The notes: generated by a model from the letters alone, not told the origin. A DNA stretch of 64,000 bases from Hyphomicrobiales bacterium (GCA_930633495.1 CAKNFJ010000001.1:1054001-1118000); one strand, 5' to 3'; positions 9,481 to 17,670 are shown, numbered from the stretch's first letter. Numbers and translations: made by a program.

Positions 9481-9571
9481 GTCATGGTCGGGCATGTCCC
9501 GACCATCCACGTCTTCATCGATGCGGTGCGGTGTTCAAGACATGGATGCTCGCCACAAGGGCGAGCATGAC
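9481..9571. repeat. Intergenic inverted repeat, family B (copy 2)
   Basis: Same modules as at 3686-3776 in the opposite orientation: GTCATGGTCGGG..CCCGACCAT, CCACGTCTT, a short spacer, then ATGCTCGCC-acaag-GGCGAGCATGAC. It lies in the convergent gap between the LOG gene and rplT, directly upstream of a clear intrinsic terminator. Confidence 0.85.
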
Positions 9572-9583
9572 GGTGGAACCCAA

Positions 9584-9614
9584 AGAAAAAGGCCGGCGTT
9601 TCCGCCGGCCTTTT
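9584..9614. terminator. Bidirectional intrinsic terminator (LOG gene / rpmI-rplT)
   Basis: The stem GGCCGGCG (9591-9598), loop TTTC and stem CGCCGGCC (9603-9610) is flanked by AAAAA on the left and TTTT on the right. The stem therefore ends in a U-run when read from either strand, and serves both convergent transcription units. Confidence 0.9.
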
Positions 9615-9637
9615 CCAATTCAGCGATACCAATCCGC

Positions 9638-10012
9638 TCAGGCGGCCTTGGCCTCGGCGCCCAGCACGCCCTTGACCGTCTCGACGACCGCGGCGAACGA
9701 AGCAGCGTCGTCGATCGCCATGGCGGAGAGGGTCTTGCGGTCGAGCTCGATGCCGGCCTTGATCAGGCCGCCGATGAAGACCGAATAGGTCAGGCCGTGC
9801 TCACGCACCGCAGCGTTGAGGCGCTGGATCCAGAGAGCGCGGAACGAGCGCTTCTTGTTCTTGCGGTCGCGATAGGCGTACTGCATCGACCGATCGACGG
9901 CCGCCTTGGCGGCGCGGATCGTGTTCTTGCGGCGGCCATAGAAGCCCTTGGCGGCCTTCAGCGTCTTCTTGTGCTTGGCGTGGGCGGTCACGCCCCGTTT
10001 CACGCGAGCCAT
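9638..10012 (-). CDS. rplT: 50S ribosomal protein L20
   Basis: This 124-residue basic protein begins [19 protein letters not shown] and has the L20 core [24 protein letters not shown] followed by [17 protein letters not shown]. It binds 23S rRNA early in 50S assembly and in many bacteria represses its own operon. It is 28 bp downstream of rpmI. The usual upstream partner infC is not adjacent but about 4 kb away. Confidence 0.98.
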   Translation of the reverse strand: MARVKRGVTAHAKHKKTLKAAKGFYGRRKNTIRAAKAAVDRSMQYAYRDRKNKKRSFRALWIQRLNAAVREHGLTYSVFIGGLIKAGIELDRKTLSAMAIDDAASFAAVVETVKGVLGAEAKAA

Positions 10013-10040
10013 GTCATGATCTCCGGTGTGTCAGGTGGCG

Positions 10041-10241
10041 TCAGCCGTTGGGGAGGAAGTACTTCTTCACGTTGGCAGCATCGCCCTCGAAGAGGGTGGT
10101 GGTGCCGCGGTGATTGCGGATCTGCTTGTTGGTCCGCTTGATCATCCCGTGACGCTTGCCGGCCTGGGCGTAGAGCACCTTGCCGGTACCGGTGATCTTG
10201 AACCGCTTTTTGGCGGCCGATTTCGTCTTGATCTTGGGCAT
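10041..10241 (-). CDS. rpmI: 50S ribosomal protein L35
   Basis: This 66-residue protein, [22 protein letters not shown], matches L35 in length and sequence ([20 protein letters not shown]). GAGGAG lies five bases before the ATG. It is the first gene of the rpmI-rplT pair. The 190 bp upstream (10242-10434) must hold its promoter; a small hairpin TTGCTT..GAAGCAA near 10302-10318 is visible there, but I see no clear promoter boxes. Confidence 0.97.
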   Translation of the reverse strand: MPKIKTKSAAKKRFKITGTGKVLYAQAGKRHGMIKRTNKQIRNHRGTTTLFEGDAANVKKYFLPNG

Positions 10242-10434
10242 TTCAGCTCCTCAATGGTCGAGGCCGCGCGTCTTTTGGAACGCGTTGCCAATGTCTTGCT
10301 TTCGGGAAGCAAAGCACGACCGCCACGGCAGCCCTTATCAGCCGGGCGATCGAAGGCCGGGCCTATCGCAGAAAATGGCGGCTTTTGCAAGTGCGAAGCC
10401 GGCAATGCCGGGCAGGCTTTCCGCGCTCCGGCCC

Positions 10435-11643
10435 TCAGGCGGCTTCGCAGACCAGTGTTTCGCTGCGCGCGCCGAGCAGGCGGCCGTAGCCGACGAGCAC
10501 CATCAGCAGCGCGGCGACGCCCGACCCTACCGAGATCCAGAAGCCGCTATGGGCGCCATAGGCGTCGATCAGGATGCCGGCGGCCGACGCGCCGGCGGCC
10601 ATGCCGATATTGATGCCGGTGATGGCCCAAGTCATGCCCTCGGTGAGCTGGCGCGCCGGCACCAGCCGCTCGACCAGACCCATGGCGATGATGATCGTGG
10701 GCGAAACCGCCGCGCCGGCCATGAAGAAGACCAGCGCCAGCGAGCCGAGCCCGGTCACGGCCAGCAGCGGCAAGGTCGTCGCGGCCGCCAGCGCGATCGC
10801 CGCGAGGAACTGCGCAGCGAGCGAAGCCCTGAGCCTCAGCGTTCCGAAGACGAGCCCCACGATCAGCGAACCCGTCGCGTAGACGGCGAGCGGCAGACTC
10901 GCCGCCGCCTTCTGCCCCTGCGCCTCCGCGAAGGCGACGGCGGTGATCTCGGCCGTGCCGAAGATCGCGCCGATCGCGATCATCACGAGCACGACGATCC
11001 GGACGCCGCCGAGGCGAATGACCGAGGTGTCGGCCTCGGCGGCACGGGCGCGAACCGGCGGCTCGGTGCGCCGCTGGGCGCAGAGCAAGGGCACGCCCAC
11101 GACGAGGAAGATCAGGGCGGCGAGCGGCCCGGCCTCGGGAAACAGGCCGACGCTCAGCCCGATCGCGACGATCGGCCCGATAATGAAGATGACCTCGTCG
11201 ACCACCGATTCGAAGGCGAAGGCCGTGCGCAATTGCGGGGTATCGCGATAGAACTCGGTCCAGCGCGCCCTGACCATCGCGCCGATGCTCGGCATCACGC
11301 CAGCCAGCAGCGCGAAGACGAAGAGCAGCCAGCTCGGCGCGCCCGCCCAGGCCGCGATCATCAGGCCGCTCAGCGCCAGGGCCCCTGCCCCGGCGGCCGG
11401 CAGCAGCACGCGGCGCTGGCCGTAGCGATCGACGAGGCGCGAGACCTGCGGCGTGATCAGCGCGCTGGCGAGCGCGAAGGTCGCGGCCACCGCGCCGGCG
11501 ATCGCATACTCCCCACGCCGCTCCGACAGCATGGTGACGATGCCGAGCCCGACCATCGAGGCCGGCAGGCGGGCGATGAAGCCGGCACCGGAAAAGGCGG
11601 AGGCGCCCGGCGCCTGGAAGATCTCGCGGTAGGGATTAGGCAT
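10435..11643 (-). CDS. MFS transporter (drug efflux type)
   Basis: About 402 residues from the ATG at 11643 (MPNPYREIFQAPGAS); the longer frame to 11700 runs through the operators and is not the start. Around twelve hydrophobic segments are visible. The loop between helices 2 and 3 reads SRLVDRYGQRRVLLPAAG, the MFS signature. It is divergently transcribed from a TetR regulator, the arrangement of a regulated efflux pump in the inner membrane. The substrate is unknown. Three operator copies lie between the two genes. Confidence 0.88.
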   Translation of the reverse strand: MPNPYREIFQAPGASAFSGAGFIARLPASMVGLGIVTMLSERRGEYAIAGAVAATFALASALITPQVSRLVDRYGQRRVLLPAAGAGALALSGLMIAAWAGAPSWLLFVFALLAGVMPSIGAMVRARWTEFYRDTPQLRTAFAFESVVDEVIFIIGPIVAIGLSVGLFPEAGPLAALIFLVVGVPLLCAQRRTEPPVRARAAEADTSVIRLGGVRIVVLVMIAIGAIFGTAEITAVAFAEAQGQKAAASLPLAVYATGSLIVGLVFGTLRLRASLAAQFLAAIALAAATTLPLLAVTGLGSLALVFFMAGAAVSPTIIIAMGLVERLVPARQLTEGMTWAITGINIGMAAGASAAGILIDAYGAHSGFWISVGSGVAALLMVLVGYGRLLGARSETLVCEAA

Positions 11644-11663
11644 GACTCGAACCGTGATTGCGA

Positions 11664-11736
11664 ACATACGCCGCGTATGTAAGTGAATGCGTAATTGCAT
11701 ACGTCCCGTATGTCAATTAACATACGGAGCGTATGT
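11664..11736. promoter_or_regulatory. Three palindromic operators between MFS and tetR
   Basis: Copies of ACATACG-N3-CGTATGT are at 11664-11680 (spacer CCG), 11697-11713 (first base G, spacer TCC) and 11720-11736 (spacer GAG). The centres are 33 and 23 bp apart. The left copy ends 21 bp from the MFS start and the right copy ends 9 bp before tetR, so a single repressor could shut both promoters. The conserved arms with a variable spacer strongly suggest binding sites of the adjacent TetR protein. Confidence 0.88.
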
Positions 11737-11745
11737 GAAAGGGAT

Positions 11746-12342
11746 ATGATGGCCCGCAGACTTCGTGCCGACATGATCGCGGAGACCCGCGCCAGCCTGA
11801 TTGCCGCCGCCCGCGAGGCGTTCGGGTCGGTTGGCTATGCCGGCGCTTCGATGGACGAGATGACGGCAGCGGCCGGGCTGACGCGCGGCGCGCTCTATCA
11901 CCATTTCGGCGACAAGAAGGGGCTGTTCGCCGCCGTCATCGGCCAGATCGATGCGGAAATGACGGTCAGGCTGCGCGCCGTCTCGGCCAGGGCCGGGGAT
12001 CGCTGGACCGGCTTCCGTGACGAATGCGCCGCCTATCTCGCCATGGCGCTGGAGCCGGAAATCCAGCGCATCATGTTGCGCGACGGCCCGGCCGTGCTCG
12101 GCGACCCCTGGAGCTGGCCGATCCAGAACGACTGCATCCGGATGATGACGAGAGGGCTGGACGAGCTCGTCACCGAGGGCGTGCTGGCGCCGCTCGATCC
12201 GGAGGCCGTGGCGCGCCTGATCTTCGGCGCGACCCAGCACGCGGCGCAGTGGATTGCGCATGCGCCCGATCCGGAGGCGGCGCTCAAGGGCGCGACTGAT
12301 GCCTTCGACGCGATGCTGGACGGGCTGCTCGCGCGCGCCTGA
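11746..12342 (+). CDS. TetR-family transcriptional repressor
   Basis: About 198 residues from MMARRLRAD (ATG 11746 or 11749) with a GAAAGGG ribosome site. The N-terminal helix-turn-helix is typical of TetR: LIAAAREAFGSVGYAGASMDEMTAAAGLTRGALYHHFGDKKGLF (residues about 15-60 overall). The C-terminal ligand domain is of the short TetR_C type. It is divergent from the MFS gene and very probably controls both through the three operators at 11664-11736. An upstream in-frame start at 11695 would put coding sequence through two operators and is rejected. Confidence 0.92.
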   Translation: MMARRLRADMIAETRASLIAAAREAFGSVGYAGASMDEMTAAAGLTRGALYHHFGDKKGLFAAVIGQIDAEMTVRLRAVSARAGDRWTGFRDECAAYLAMALEPEIQRIMLRDGPAVLGDPWSWPIQNDCIRMMTRGLDELVTEGVLAPLDPEAVARLIFGATQHAAQWIAHAPDPEAALKGATDAFDAMLDGLLARA

Positions 12343-12351
12343 ATCCGGTTT

Positions 12352-13308
12352 CTAAAGCCGCCTCAATGGCGGGGATAGCGACAAGGCCGGCATCCCGGTC
12401 AGGCGTGCTTGCTGCTGCTCCGAGCGGAAGAACGTGGCCAGGGCGTCGATGAGCGCCCTCACGGCCGGTGGCAACCCTCTCCGCGCCGTGAAGACCAGAT
12501 GGATCACGCCTTCCTGCGCGTACCAATCCGGCCAGAGCTGCACCAGCCGCCCATCCTGCATCGCCTGCCAGCAAATATGGTCCGGCAACAGCGCGATGCC
12601 GATCCCGGCCATGGCGGCCTCGCGCAGCAAGCCGAAGTCGCTGCTCGCGAGGCGTGGCTCATGCAGAATGGTCCGGCTCATGCCGGCGGGGCCGACAAGT
12701 TGCCATTGGTCGTGCATCGCCCCCTCGACGGAACTCAATGTCGGCGCGCGCGCGATTTCGGCGACATCGCCGAGACCGGCAAGCCGCTCCGCCAGCGCAG
12801 GGCTCGCCAACAGAACCCTGCGGCTGCGGCCGAGCGTGCGCATCGTCAGGGCGGCATCGCTGTCGAGGCTGGTGCGGACGCGCAGCGCCAGATCGACGCG
12901 CTCCTCGATCAAGTCGATCCGGCGATTGCTGGCGATGACCTGGAGGCGCACCTGCGGATGCACAACGAGATAATCTCGCAGCGCCGGATTGAGCGGCTCG
13001 ATCAGCCCTGTCGGACAGGCGAAACGCACAAGCCCGCGCGGAACGCCATGCGCCTCGGCAACCAGTGCCTCGGCCGACTCGAGCTCGGCCAGCACGGAGC
13101 GACAGCGCTCGAAAAAAGCTTTCCCGATGTCTGTGACACGAAAATGCCGGCTCGAGCGCTCGATCAGGCGTATACCAAGCCGGGTCTCCAACTGCGCAAC
13201 CCTGCGGCTGAGCTTCGACTTGGGCAGGCCGAGCGCGCGGCCGGCAGCGGCGAAGCCGCCATGGCTGACAACCGCCGCGAAGAAAGCGAGCTCGTTCAGA
13301 TCCTGCAT
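12352..13308 (-). CDS. LysR-family transcriptional regulator
   Basis: About 318 residues from ATG 13308 (MQDLNELAFFAAVV). The N-terminal winged helix-turn-helix is FAAAGRALGLPKSKLSRRVAQLETRLGIRLIERSSR, and the C-terminal periplasmic-binding-like effector domain follows. It is of the AaeR/DsvR-like group that often regulates a divergent oxidoreductase. It is transcribed away from an SDR gene 118 bp distant, with a palindrome in between, so the SDR is the likely target. Effector unknown. Confidence 0.92.
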   Translation of the reverse strand: MQDLNELAFFAAVVSHGGFAAAGRALGLPKSKLSRRVAQLETRLGIRLIERSSRHFRVTDIGKAFFERCRSVLAELESAEALVAEAHGVPRGLVRFACPTGLIEPLNPALRDYLVVHPQVRLQVIASNRRIDLIEERVDLALRVRTSLDSDAALTMRTLGRSRRVLLASPALAERLAGLGDVAEIARAPTLSSVEGAMHDQWQLVGPAGMSRTILHEPRLASSDFGLLREAAMAGIGIALLPDHICWQAMQDGRLVQLWPDWYAQEGVIHLVFTARRGLPPAVRALIDALATFFRSEQQQARLTGMPALSLSPPLRRL

Positions 13309-13315
13309 GGTGATC

Positions 13316-13331
13316 GTTCCATATTTGGAAC
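13316..13331. promoter_or_regulatory. Candidate LysR operator
   Basis: GTTCCATATTTGGAAC has 6-bp arms GTTCCA/TGGAAC around a 4-bp centre, seven bases upstream of the lysR start. A related half-site, GTTCCGAATTTAG, occurs nearer the SDR start at about 13365. The position in a divergent LysR/SDR gap fits an autoregulatory recognition site. Confidence 0.6.
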
Positions 13332-13426
13332 GAAGAGTGCCAGAAATCGCAGCTACTCGCAGCAGCGTTCCGAATTTAGTTCTTCGGCAACGGCGGGGAT
13401 CGCCGCAACCGAAGGAAAACAAGGTC

Positions 13427-14179
13427 ATGACCAACAAGCTCGAAGGCAAGATCGCGCTCGTCACCGGCGCCAGCACCGGCATCGGTTTCGCCACTGCCAA
13501 ACGCTTTGCCGCCGAAGGCGCCACCGTCTACATCACCGGCCGACGCCAGGCCGAGCTCGATGCAGCCGTCGCCGCAATCGGCCCGCAGGCCACCGGCATT
13601 CGCGCGGATGCCGGCAATCTCTCCGAGCTCGACACCGTGTTCGCGACGATCAAGAAGGCGCAAGGCCGACTCGACATCGTCTACGCCAATGCCGGCGGCG
13701 GCGAATTCCAACCGCTCGGCGCCATCACCGAGGAGAGCTTCGACGCCGCCTTCGACACCAATGTGAAGGGCGTTCTGTTCACGGTGCAGAAGGCACTGCC
13801 GCTGATGCAGCCGGGCGGCTCGATCATCATCACCGCCTCGACCTCCTCGATCAAGGCGCTGGAGGCCTTCAGCGTCTATGGCGCGACCAAGGCTGCGCTG
13901 CGCAATCTGGCGCGGCACTGGGCGCTCGATCTGAAGGGACGCAACATCCGCGTCAACGCGGTAAGCCCCGGCCCGATCGCGACACCCGGCCTGTCAGGGC
14001 TCGCCAAGACCGAAGAAGAATGGCAGCAGCTCAAGGCCGGCCTCGCGGCGAACATCCCGCTCGGCCGCGTCGGCGAACCGGACGAGGTAGCGAAGGCCGT
14101 CGTCTTCCTCGCGTCGGACGATGCAAGCTTCGTCAACGGCACAGAACTTTTCGTGGATGGCGGCTTCGCCCAGATCTGA
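13427..14179 (+). CDS. Short-chain dehydrogenase/reductase (SDR)
   Basis: A 250-residue classical SDR. It has the NAD(P) loop TGASTGIG (residues 14-21), YANAGGG in place of NNAG, catalytic Ser in TASTSS, the YxxxK pair as YGATKAA, and the C-terminal FVNGTELFVDGGFAQI. The start MTNKLEGKIALVTG is preceded by an AAGG site; the longer frame upstream overlaps lysR. It is a cytoplasmic NAD(P)-dependent oxidoreductase of unknown substrate, likely controlled by the divergent LysR regulator. Confidence 0.92.
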   Translation: MTNKLEGKIALVTGASTGIGFATAKRFAAEGATVYITGRRQAELDAAVAAIGPQATGIRADAGNLSELDTVFATIKKAQGRLDIVYANAGGGEFQPLGAITEESFDAAFDTNVKGVLFTVQKALPLMQPGGSIIITASTSSIKALEAFSVYGATKAALRNLARHWALDLKGRNIRVNAVSPGPIATPGLSGLAKTEEEWQQLKAGLAANIPLGRVGEPDEVAKAVVFLASDDASFVNGTELFVDGGFAQI

Positions 14180-14225
14180 CATCCCAAAGGCACAGGAAAC
14201 GATCTTCCGCGATCGCAGTCAGCAG

Positions 14226-14254
14226 AAAGGCCCGGCGCAACGCGCCGGGCCTTT
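14226..14254. terminator. Bidirectional intrinsic terminator (SDR / infC)
   Basis: A ten-base-pair stem GGCCCGGCGC-aac-GCGCCGGGCC (14229-14251) is flanked by AAA on the left and TTT on the right, located between the convergent SDR and infC genes. Confidence 0.9.
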
Positions 14255-14283
14255 CCAGTTTCCTGCCGAACCGGCGATCCCCC

Positions 14284-14826
14284 TCAGCGCGGCGCCAGCA
14301 CCATCACCATCTGGCGGCCTTCGAGCTGCCAGTCGCTCTCGACCTTAGCGACTTCGGCCGTATCGACCTTGACGCGCTCCAGCACCTTCACGCCGAGATC
14401 CTGATGCGCCATCTCACGGCCGCGGAAGCGCAGGGTGACCTTCACCTTGTCGCCTTCCTCGAAGAAGCCGTGCATGGCCTTCATCTTCACGTCGTAGTCG
14501 TGCTTGTCGATGCCGGGACGAAGCTTGATTTCCTTGATCTCGATGGTGCGCTGCTTCTTGCGCGCCTCCGAAGCCTTCTTCTGCTCGAGAAAGCGGAAGC
14601 GGCCGTAATCGAGAATCTTGCAGACGGGCGGCACGGAGTTCGGGGCGATCTCGACCAGGTCGAGACCGGCATCCTCGGCGATCTTCAGCGCTTCGAAGAA
14701 CGAGACCACGCCACGGTTGGCGCCGGTATCGTCGATGAGCTGTACCTCGCGAACGCCGCGAATATCACGGTTCGAACGGGGGCCTTCCTTGGTCGGGGCC
14801 GGGGCAGCGCGGTAAGGACGACGAAT
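14284..14826 (-). CDS. infC: Translation initiation factor IF-3 with ATT start
   Basis: 180 residues when started at the ATT codon (14826-14824) of ATT-CGT-CGT-CCT, which is eight bases downstream of AGGAG. The first canonical in-frame codon upstream lies before that ribosome site and would run through a leader hairpin. The protein has the IF3 N-domain ([21 protein letters not shown]), the linker, and the C-domain ([19 protein letters not shown]). IF3 binds the 30S subunit and rejects non-canonical start codons, so an ATT start gives autogenous control as in E. coli. Unlike the usual infC-rpmI-rplT operon it stands alone. Confidence 0.95.
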   Translation of the reverse strand: MRRPYRAAPAPTKEGPRSNRDIRGVREVQLIDDTGANRGVVSFFEALKIAEDAGLDLVEIAPNSVPPVCKILDYGRFRFLEQKKASEARKKQRTIEIKEIKLRPGIDKHDYDVKMKAMHGFFEEGDKVKVTLRFRGREMAHQDLGVKVLERVKVDTAEVAKVESDWQLEGRQMVMVLAPR

Positions 14827-14845
14827 GGGGTATTCTCCTGTATTT

Positions 14846-14899
14846 GGCGCGCATCGCGCCGTTGATTGAGACACATTGCACAAAGATGCGCGTTGTCAA
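14846..14899 (-). promoter_or_regulatory. infC promoter and leader hairpin
   Basis: On the minus strand TTGACA (14899-14894) is a perfect -35 box, with ATGTGT (14876-14871) 17 bp downstream as a weak -10. Between it and the ribosome site, GGCGCG-ATG-CGCGCC (14860-14846) forms a six-base-pair hairpin ending about 12 bases before AGGAG, in the infC leader. Confidence 0.55.
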
Positions 14900-14997
14900 T
14901 GCATGACACCGCTGCGACAGGCATTCGCCCGCGCCTTGACTGCTCCAGATCGCCTCGCCTCCTTTCGGATGCGGGGCGGTCTCGCTTTTCCATTTCC

Positions 14998-15017
14998 GCA
15001 TCGGATCGATCCGATGC
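14998..15017. other. Perfect 20-bp palindrome downstream of a glycosyltransferase gene
   Basis: GCATCGGATCGATCCGATGC is a perfect self-complementary 20-mer that begins at the base after the GT4 stop codon. There is no U-run, so it is not a standard intrinsic terminator; it could be a 3'-end hairpin or a protein site. Confidence 0.6.
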
Positions 15018-16235
15018 TCAGCGCTCCAGCAAGGCGCAGTAGACGTCGAGGGTCTCGGCCACCATCGCTTCCAGCGAGAAGTGTTTCTCGACATGCTCGC
15101 GGGCGCGCTTCGCCAGCGCGTCGCGCGCGGAAGGCCGCAGCGCCAGCGCCTCCCCCAGCCCGGCCGCCAATGCGGCCGCATTGTCCGGCGGGATGCGCCA
15201 GCCGGTGCGCTCGCTGGGAGCAACCTGCGGCGGGGCCAGCACCGTCTCCGGCACGGCGCCGAGATCGGAGACCACGACCGGCGTGCCCATCGCCTGCGCT
15301 TCGACCGCGACGCGGCCGAAGGCTTCCGGCTCGGTCGAGGGCACGGCGACGACCGCGGCGGAGAGCATCGCCGCCGGCATGTCGGCGCAGTGGCCAACGC
15401 GCCGGACGCGGCCTTCCAGCCCTGCCTTGGCGATGAGCCCGTCGAGCTCCTTGACGTAACCGTCGCGGCCTTGCGCATCGCCCGCCAGGATGAAGGCGGT
15501 GTCGGTGTCGCCGCCGTCCCGCATCAGGCGCGCCGCCTCGATCAGCACGCGCTGGCCCTTCCAGTTGGTCAGGCGGCCGGGCAGCAGCACGATGCGCTGA
15601 TGCGGCTCGACGCCCCAGGCCTTGCGCAGGATCTGGACCCGCTCCGCTCCGACGGCGGCCAGCGCGAAGGCCGAGAAATTGGTGCCGCGATTGACCACCC
15701 TGATCCGATCGCGCGCGGCCGGATGCTTCGAGAGAATCAGTTCGGCCGTGTAGTGCGAATTCGCGATAACGATGTCGCCGCGCGTCATCACCGAATTGTA
15801 GAGGGTCTTCACGGCCGAGCGGCTGTTGTAGGAACCATGATAGGTGGTGACGAAAGGCAGCTTCAACAACCGCGCTGCGCCGAGCGCCACCCAGGCCGGC
15901 GCGCGCGAGCGGGCATGGATCAGCTCCACCCCCTCCTGCTTGCAGAGCAGCACGAGCTTGCGGATGTTGAGCGCCATCGCGATCGGGTTCTTCGAGGCAG
16001 CCGGAAACGGCAGCCAGACTCCGCCCTTGGCCTGAAGCTCGGCGACGAGGCGCCCGCCCTCGGTCGCGACCAGGGCGCGGGCGCCGGCATCGGTCAGCCC
16101 CTTGGCGATGTCGACCGCGGTGCGCTCGGCGCCGCCCGCCTCCAGCTCCGGAATGATCTGCAGGATCGTCCGCCCCGCCAGCGGATGGGTTTCGGTCGAA
16201 GGCAGCGAAAGATGGGCACCCGGCTTGAAGGACAT
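15018..16235 (-). CDS. Glycosyltransferase family 4 (GT-B)
   Basis: A 405-residue GT-B enzyme. The N-terminal half begins ILQIIPELEAGGAERTAVDIAKGL, a typical GT4 acceptor-side motif, and HARSRAPAWVA follows. The C-terminal half has GRLTNWKGQRVLIEAARL and the donor-binding EPEAFGRVAVEAQAMGTPVV, where the E-x7-E motif is visible. It probably adds a sugar to a cell-surface polysaccharide or lipopolysaccharide core on the cytoplasmic side. No other polysaccharide genes are next to it. A perfect 20-bp palindrome abuts its stop codon. Confidence 0.9.
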   Translation of the reverse strand: MSFKPGAHLSLPSTETHPLAGRTILQIIPELEAGGAERTAVDIAKGLTDAGARALVATEGGRLVAELQAKGGVWLPFPAASKNPIAMALNIRKLVLLCKQEGVELIHARSRAPAWVALGAARLLKLPFVTTYHGSYNSRSAVKTLYNSVMTRGDIVIANSHYTAELILSKHPAARDRIRVVNRGTNFSAFALAAVGAERVQILRKAWGVEPHQRIVLLPGRLTNWKGQRVLIEAARLMRDGGDTDTAFILAGDAQGRDGYVKELDGLIAKAGLEGRVRRVGHCADMPAAMLSAAVVAVPSTEPEAFGRVAVEAQAMGTPVVVSDLGAVPETVLAPPQVAPSERTGWRIPPDNAAALAAGLGEALALRPSARDALAKRAREHVEKHFSLEAMVAETLDVYCALLER

Positions 16236-16243
16236 GCGCTCTA

Positions 16244-16505
16244 GAGGTTGTTAGGGACCATGGAAGCGATTTGACGCAGGCGATTTTGCGCGAATGCGAG
16301 GAATTCGAGGACGCAAGCCTTCCGGCTTGCTACGAAGAACGACACGGCAGTCGCGCAAAAGCGCCGCGCCCTGCGGGTGAGGTGAAAACCGCAGAGCTGC
16401 AGCGTCGCACCGCATTGCCGATACGGGCGTATCGGCGGCGCGACGCTCCTCCCATCTCTGCGGTTTTGACCTCATCAAATCGTTTCCATGGTCCCTAACA
16501 ACCTC
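16244..16505. repeat. 262-bp palindrome-bounded element with nested inverted repeats
   Basis: The ends are 31-bp inverted repeats with one mismatch: 16244-16274 begins GAGGTTGTTAGGGACCATGG and 16475-16505 is its complement. Inside there is a second pair, GAGGTGAAAACCGCAGAG (16379-16396) against CTCTGCGGTTTTGACCTC (16456-16473), and a third around GCCGATAC-ggg-CGTATCGGC. Short ORFs on both strands end in the same residues (SNRFHGP) only because the ends are inverted repeats, so they are not genes. A truncated end, GAGGTTGTTAGG, recurs at about 20271. It looks like a non-autonomous, MITE-like or structured intergenic element. Confidence 0.75.
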
Positions 16506-16605
16506 CGGTCTGGACTCTCGTTGGTTGGGGCGAATATGCCCCTATCGGGTAGGTGCCGCAGCCTCTAATCGCCGCGGCAGCGTGATTCGTCACAGGAGAT
16601 TTGCC

Positions 16606-17382
16606 TTGGAGCGCCAACCGCCGCAATGGCTCGATGTCGGAGAAGGCCCCACCGGGCGCCGTCTCGCCTATCTGGTCCAGGACGGCAGCGGCGCTCCCGT
16701 GGTCTGGCTCGGCGGGTTCCGCTCCGACATGCGCGCCACCAAAGCCGAGGCATTGGCCGACTGGGCCCGCGGCGCGGGACGCGCCTTTCTGCGCTTCGAC
16801 TATGGCGGGCACGGCGAGAGCGAGGGCGACTTCGCCAGCTTCACCCTGTCGGATTGGCTGGACGATGCGCTCGCCGCCATCCGCAGCCAGTGCCGGCAGC
16901 GCCCGATCCTGGTCGGCTCCTCGATGGGCGGCTGGATCGCGCTGCTCGCGGCCCGGCGCCTTTTCGGGACACCGCTCCAGCCGGCCGGCCTCGTCCTGAT
17001 CGCGCCCGCCGTCGATTTCTCCGAGGAACTGATGTGGGCGCAGATGCCCGATTCGATCCGCCGGACGATCCTCGACGAGGGCGTCTGGCAGCGTCCTTCC
17101 GAATATTCTCCGGAACCGACGCCGATCACCCGCGCCCTGATCGAGGACGGCCGCCGGCACCTGATGTTCGGCGGCGAGATCAAGGCCGGCTGCCCCGTCC
17201 ATATCCTGCAGGGTATGCGCGACCCCGACGTGCCGTGGCGCCAGGCCGTGAAGCTGGTGGAGCACCTCAGCAGCGACCCGGTCGTCCTGACGCTGGTCAA
17301 GGACGGCGATCACCGCCTGTCCACACCCGAGGATATTGTGAGGCTGCAATCGGCAGTCGCCGGGATGGCGACCGCCTCCTGA
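16606..17382 (+). CDS. Alpha/beta hydrolase (ABHD10/thioesterase-like)
   Basis: About 258 residues from TTG 16606, seven bases after AGGAG (16594-16598); the ATG frame upstream at 16525 lacks a ribosome site. It has a short lid-less fold: FDYGGHGESEGDFA, nucleophile elbow VGSSMGGWIALLAA (Ser about residue 107), the acid in QGMRDPDVPW and the catalytic His in KDGDHRLSTPED. These match small serine hydrolases related to mammalian ABHD10 acyl-protein thioesterases. It is convergent with the DUF1150 gene. Natural substrate unknown. Confidence 0.88.
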   Translation: MERQPPQWLDVGEGPTGRRLAYLVQDGSGAPVVWLGGFRSDMRATKAEALADWARGAGRAFLRFDYGGHGESEGDFASFTLSDWLDDALAAIRSQCRQRPILVGSSMGGWIALLAARRLFGTPLQPAGLVLIAPAVDFSEELMWAQMPDSIRRTILDEGVWQRPSEYSPEPTPITRALIEDGRRHLMFGGEIKAGCPVHILQGMRDPDVPWRQAVKLVEHLSSDPVVLTLVKDGDHRLSTPEDIVRLQSAVAGMATAS

Positions 17383-17403
17383 AGGGCGGGAATGCGGTCA
17401 GCG

Positions 17404-17670
17404 TCAGTGGACGCTGACCATCTTCAGATCATGCTCCCAGGCATTGGCCGTGGCAGCCTCGCGCGAATCCGTGACGAGGATCGGCGCGCCATCGGCCGAA
17501 AGCAGGGTGAAGAGCTGCAAGCCGGACTCGATCTTCGGAGCCTGCGGGAAGATCCGCATCAGCTCGTCCGAGGTCATCGACTTGACGTAAGCCACCTCGC
17601 CGGTGCCGAGCGCGGCGAATTCCGCAGGGGTCAGCACGCTGGTCTGGATCAGATTCCTGTCTTGTTTCAT
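17404..17670 (-). CDS. DUF1150 family protein
   Basis: An 88-residue protein from ATG 17670 with AAGGAGG upstream. MKQDRNLIQTSVLTPAEFAALG and the body (EVAYVKSM, APILVTDSREAATANAWEHDL) match DUF1150, a small soluble family found almost only in Alphaproteobacteria and usually encoded next to Hsp20 genes, as here (112 bp downstream of one). Function unproven; the neighbourhood suggests a heat-shock or proteostasis role. Confidence 0.88.
   Translation of the reverse strand: MKQDRNLIQTSVLTPAEFAALGTGEVAYVKSMTSDELMRIFPQAPKIESGLQLFTLLSADGAPILVTDSREAATANAWEHDLKMVSVH

Noticed and set aside
16271..16498. Short ORFs on both strands inside the 262-bp palindrome element
   Set aside because: Their matching C-terminal residues come from the inverted repeat ends; there is no ribosome site or domain.
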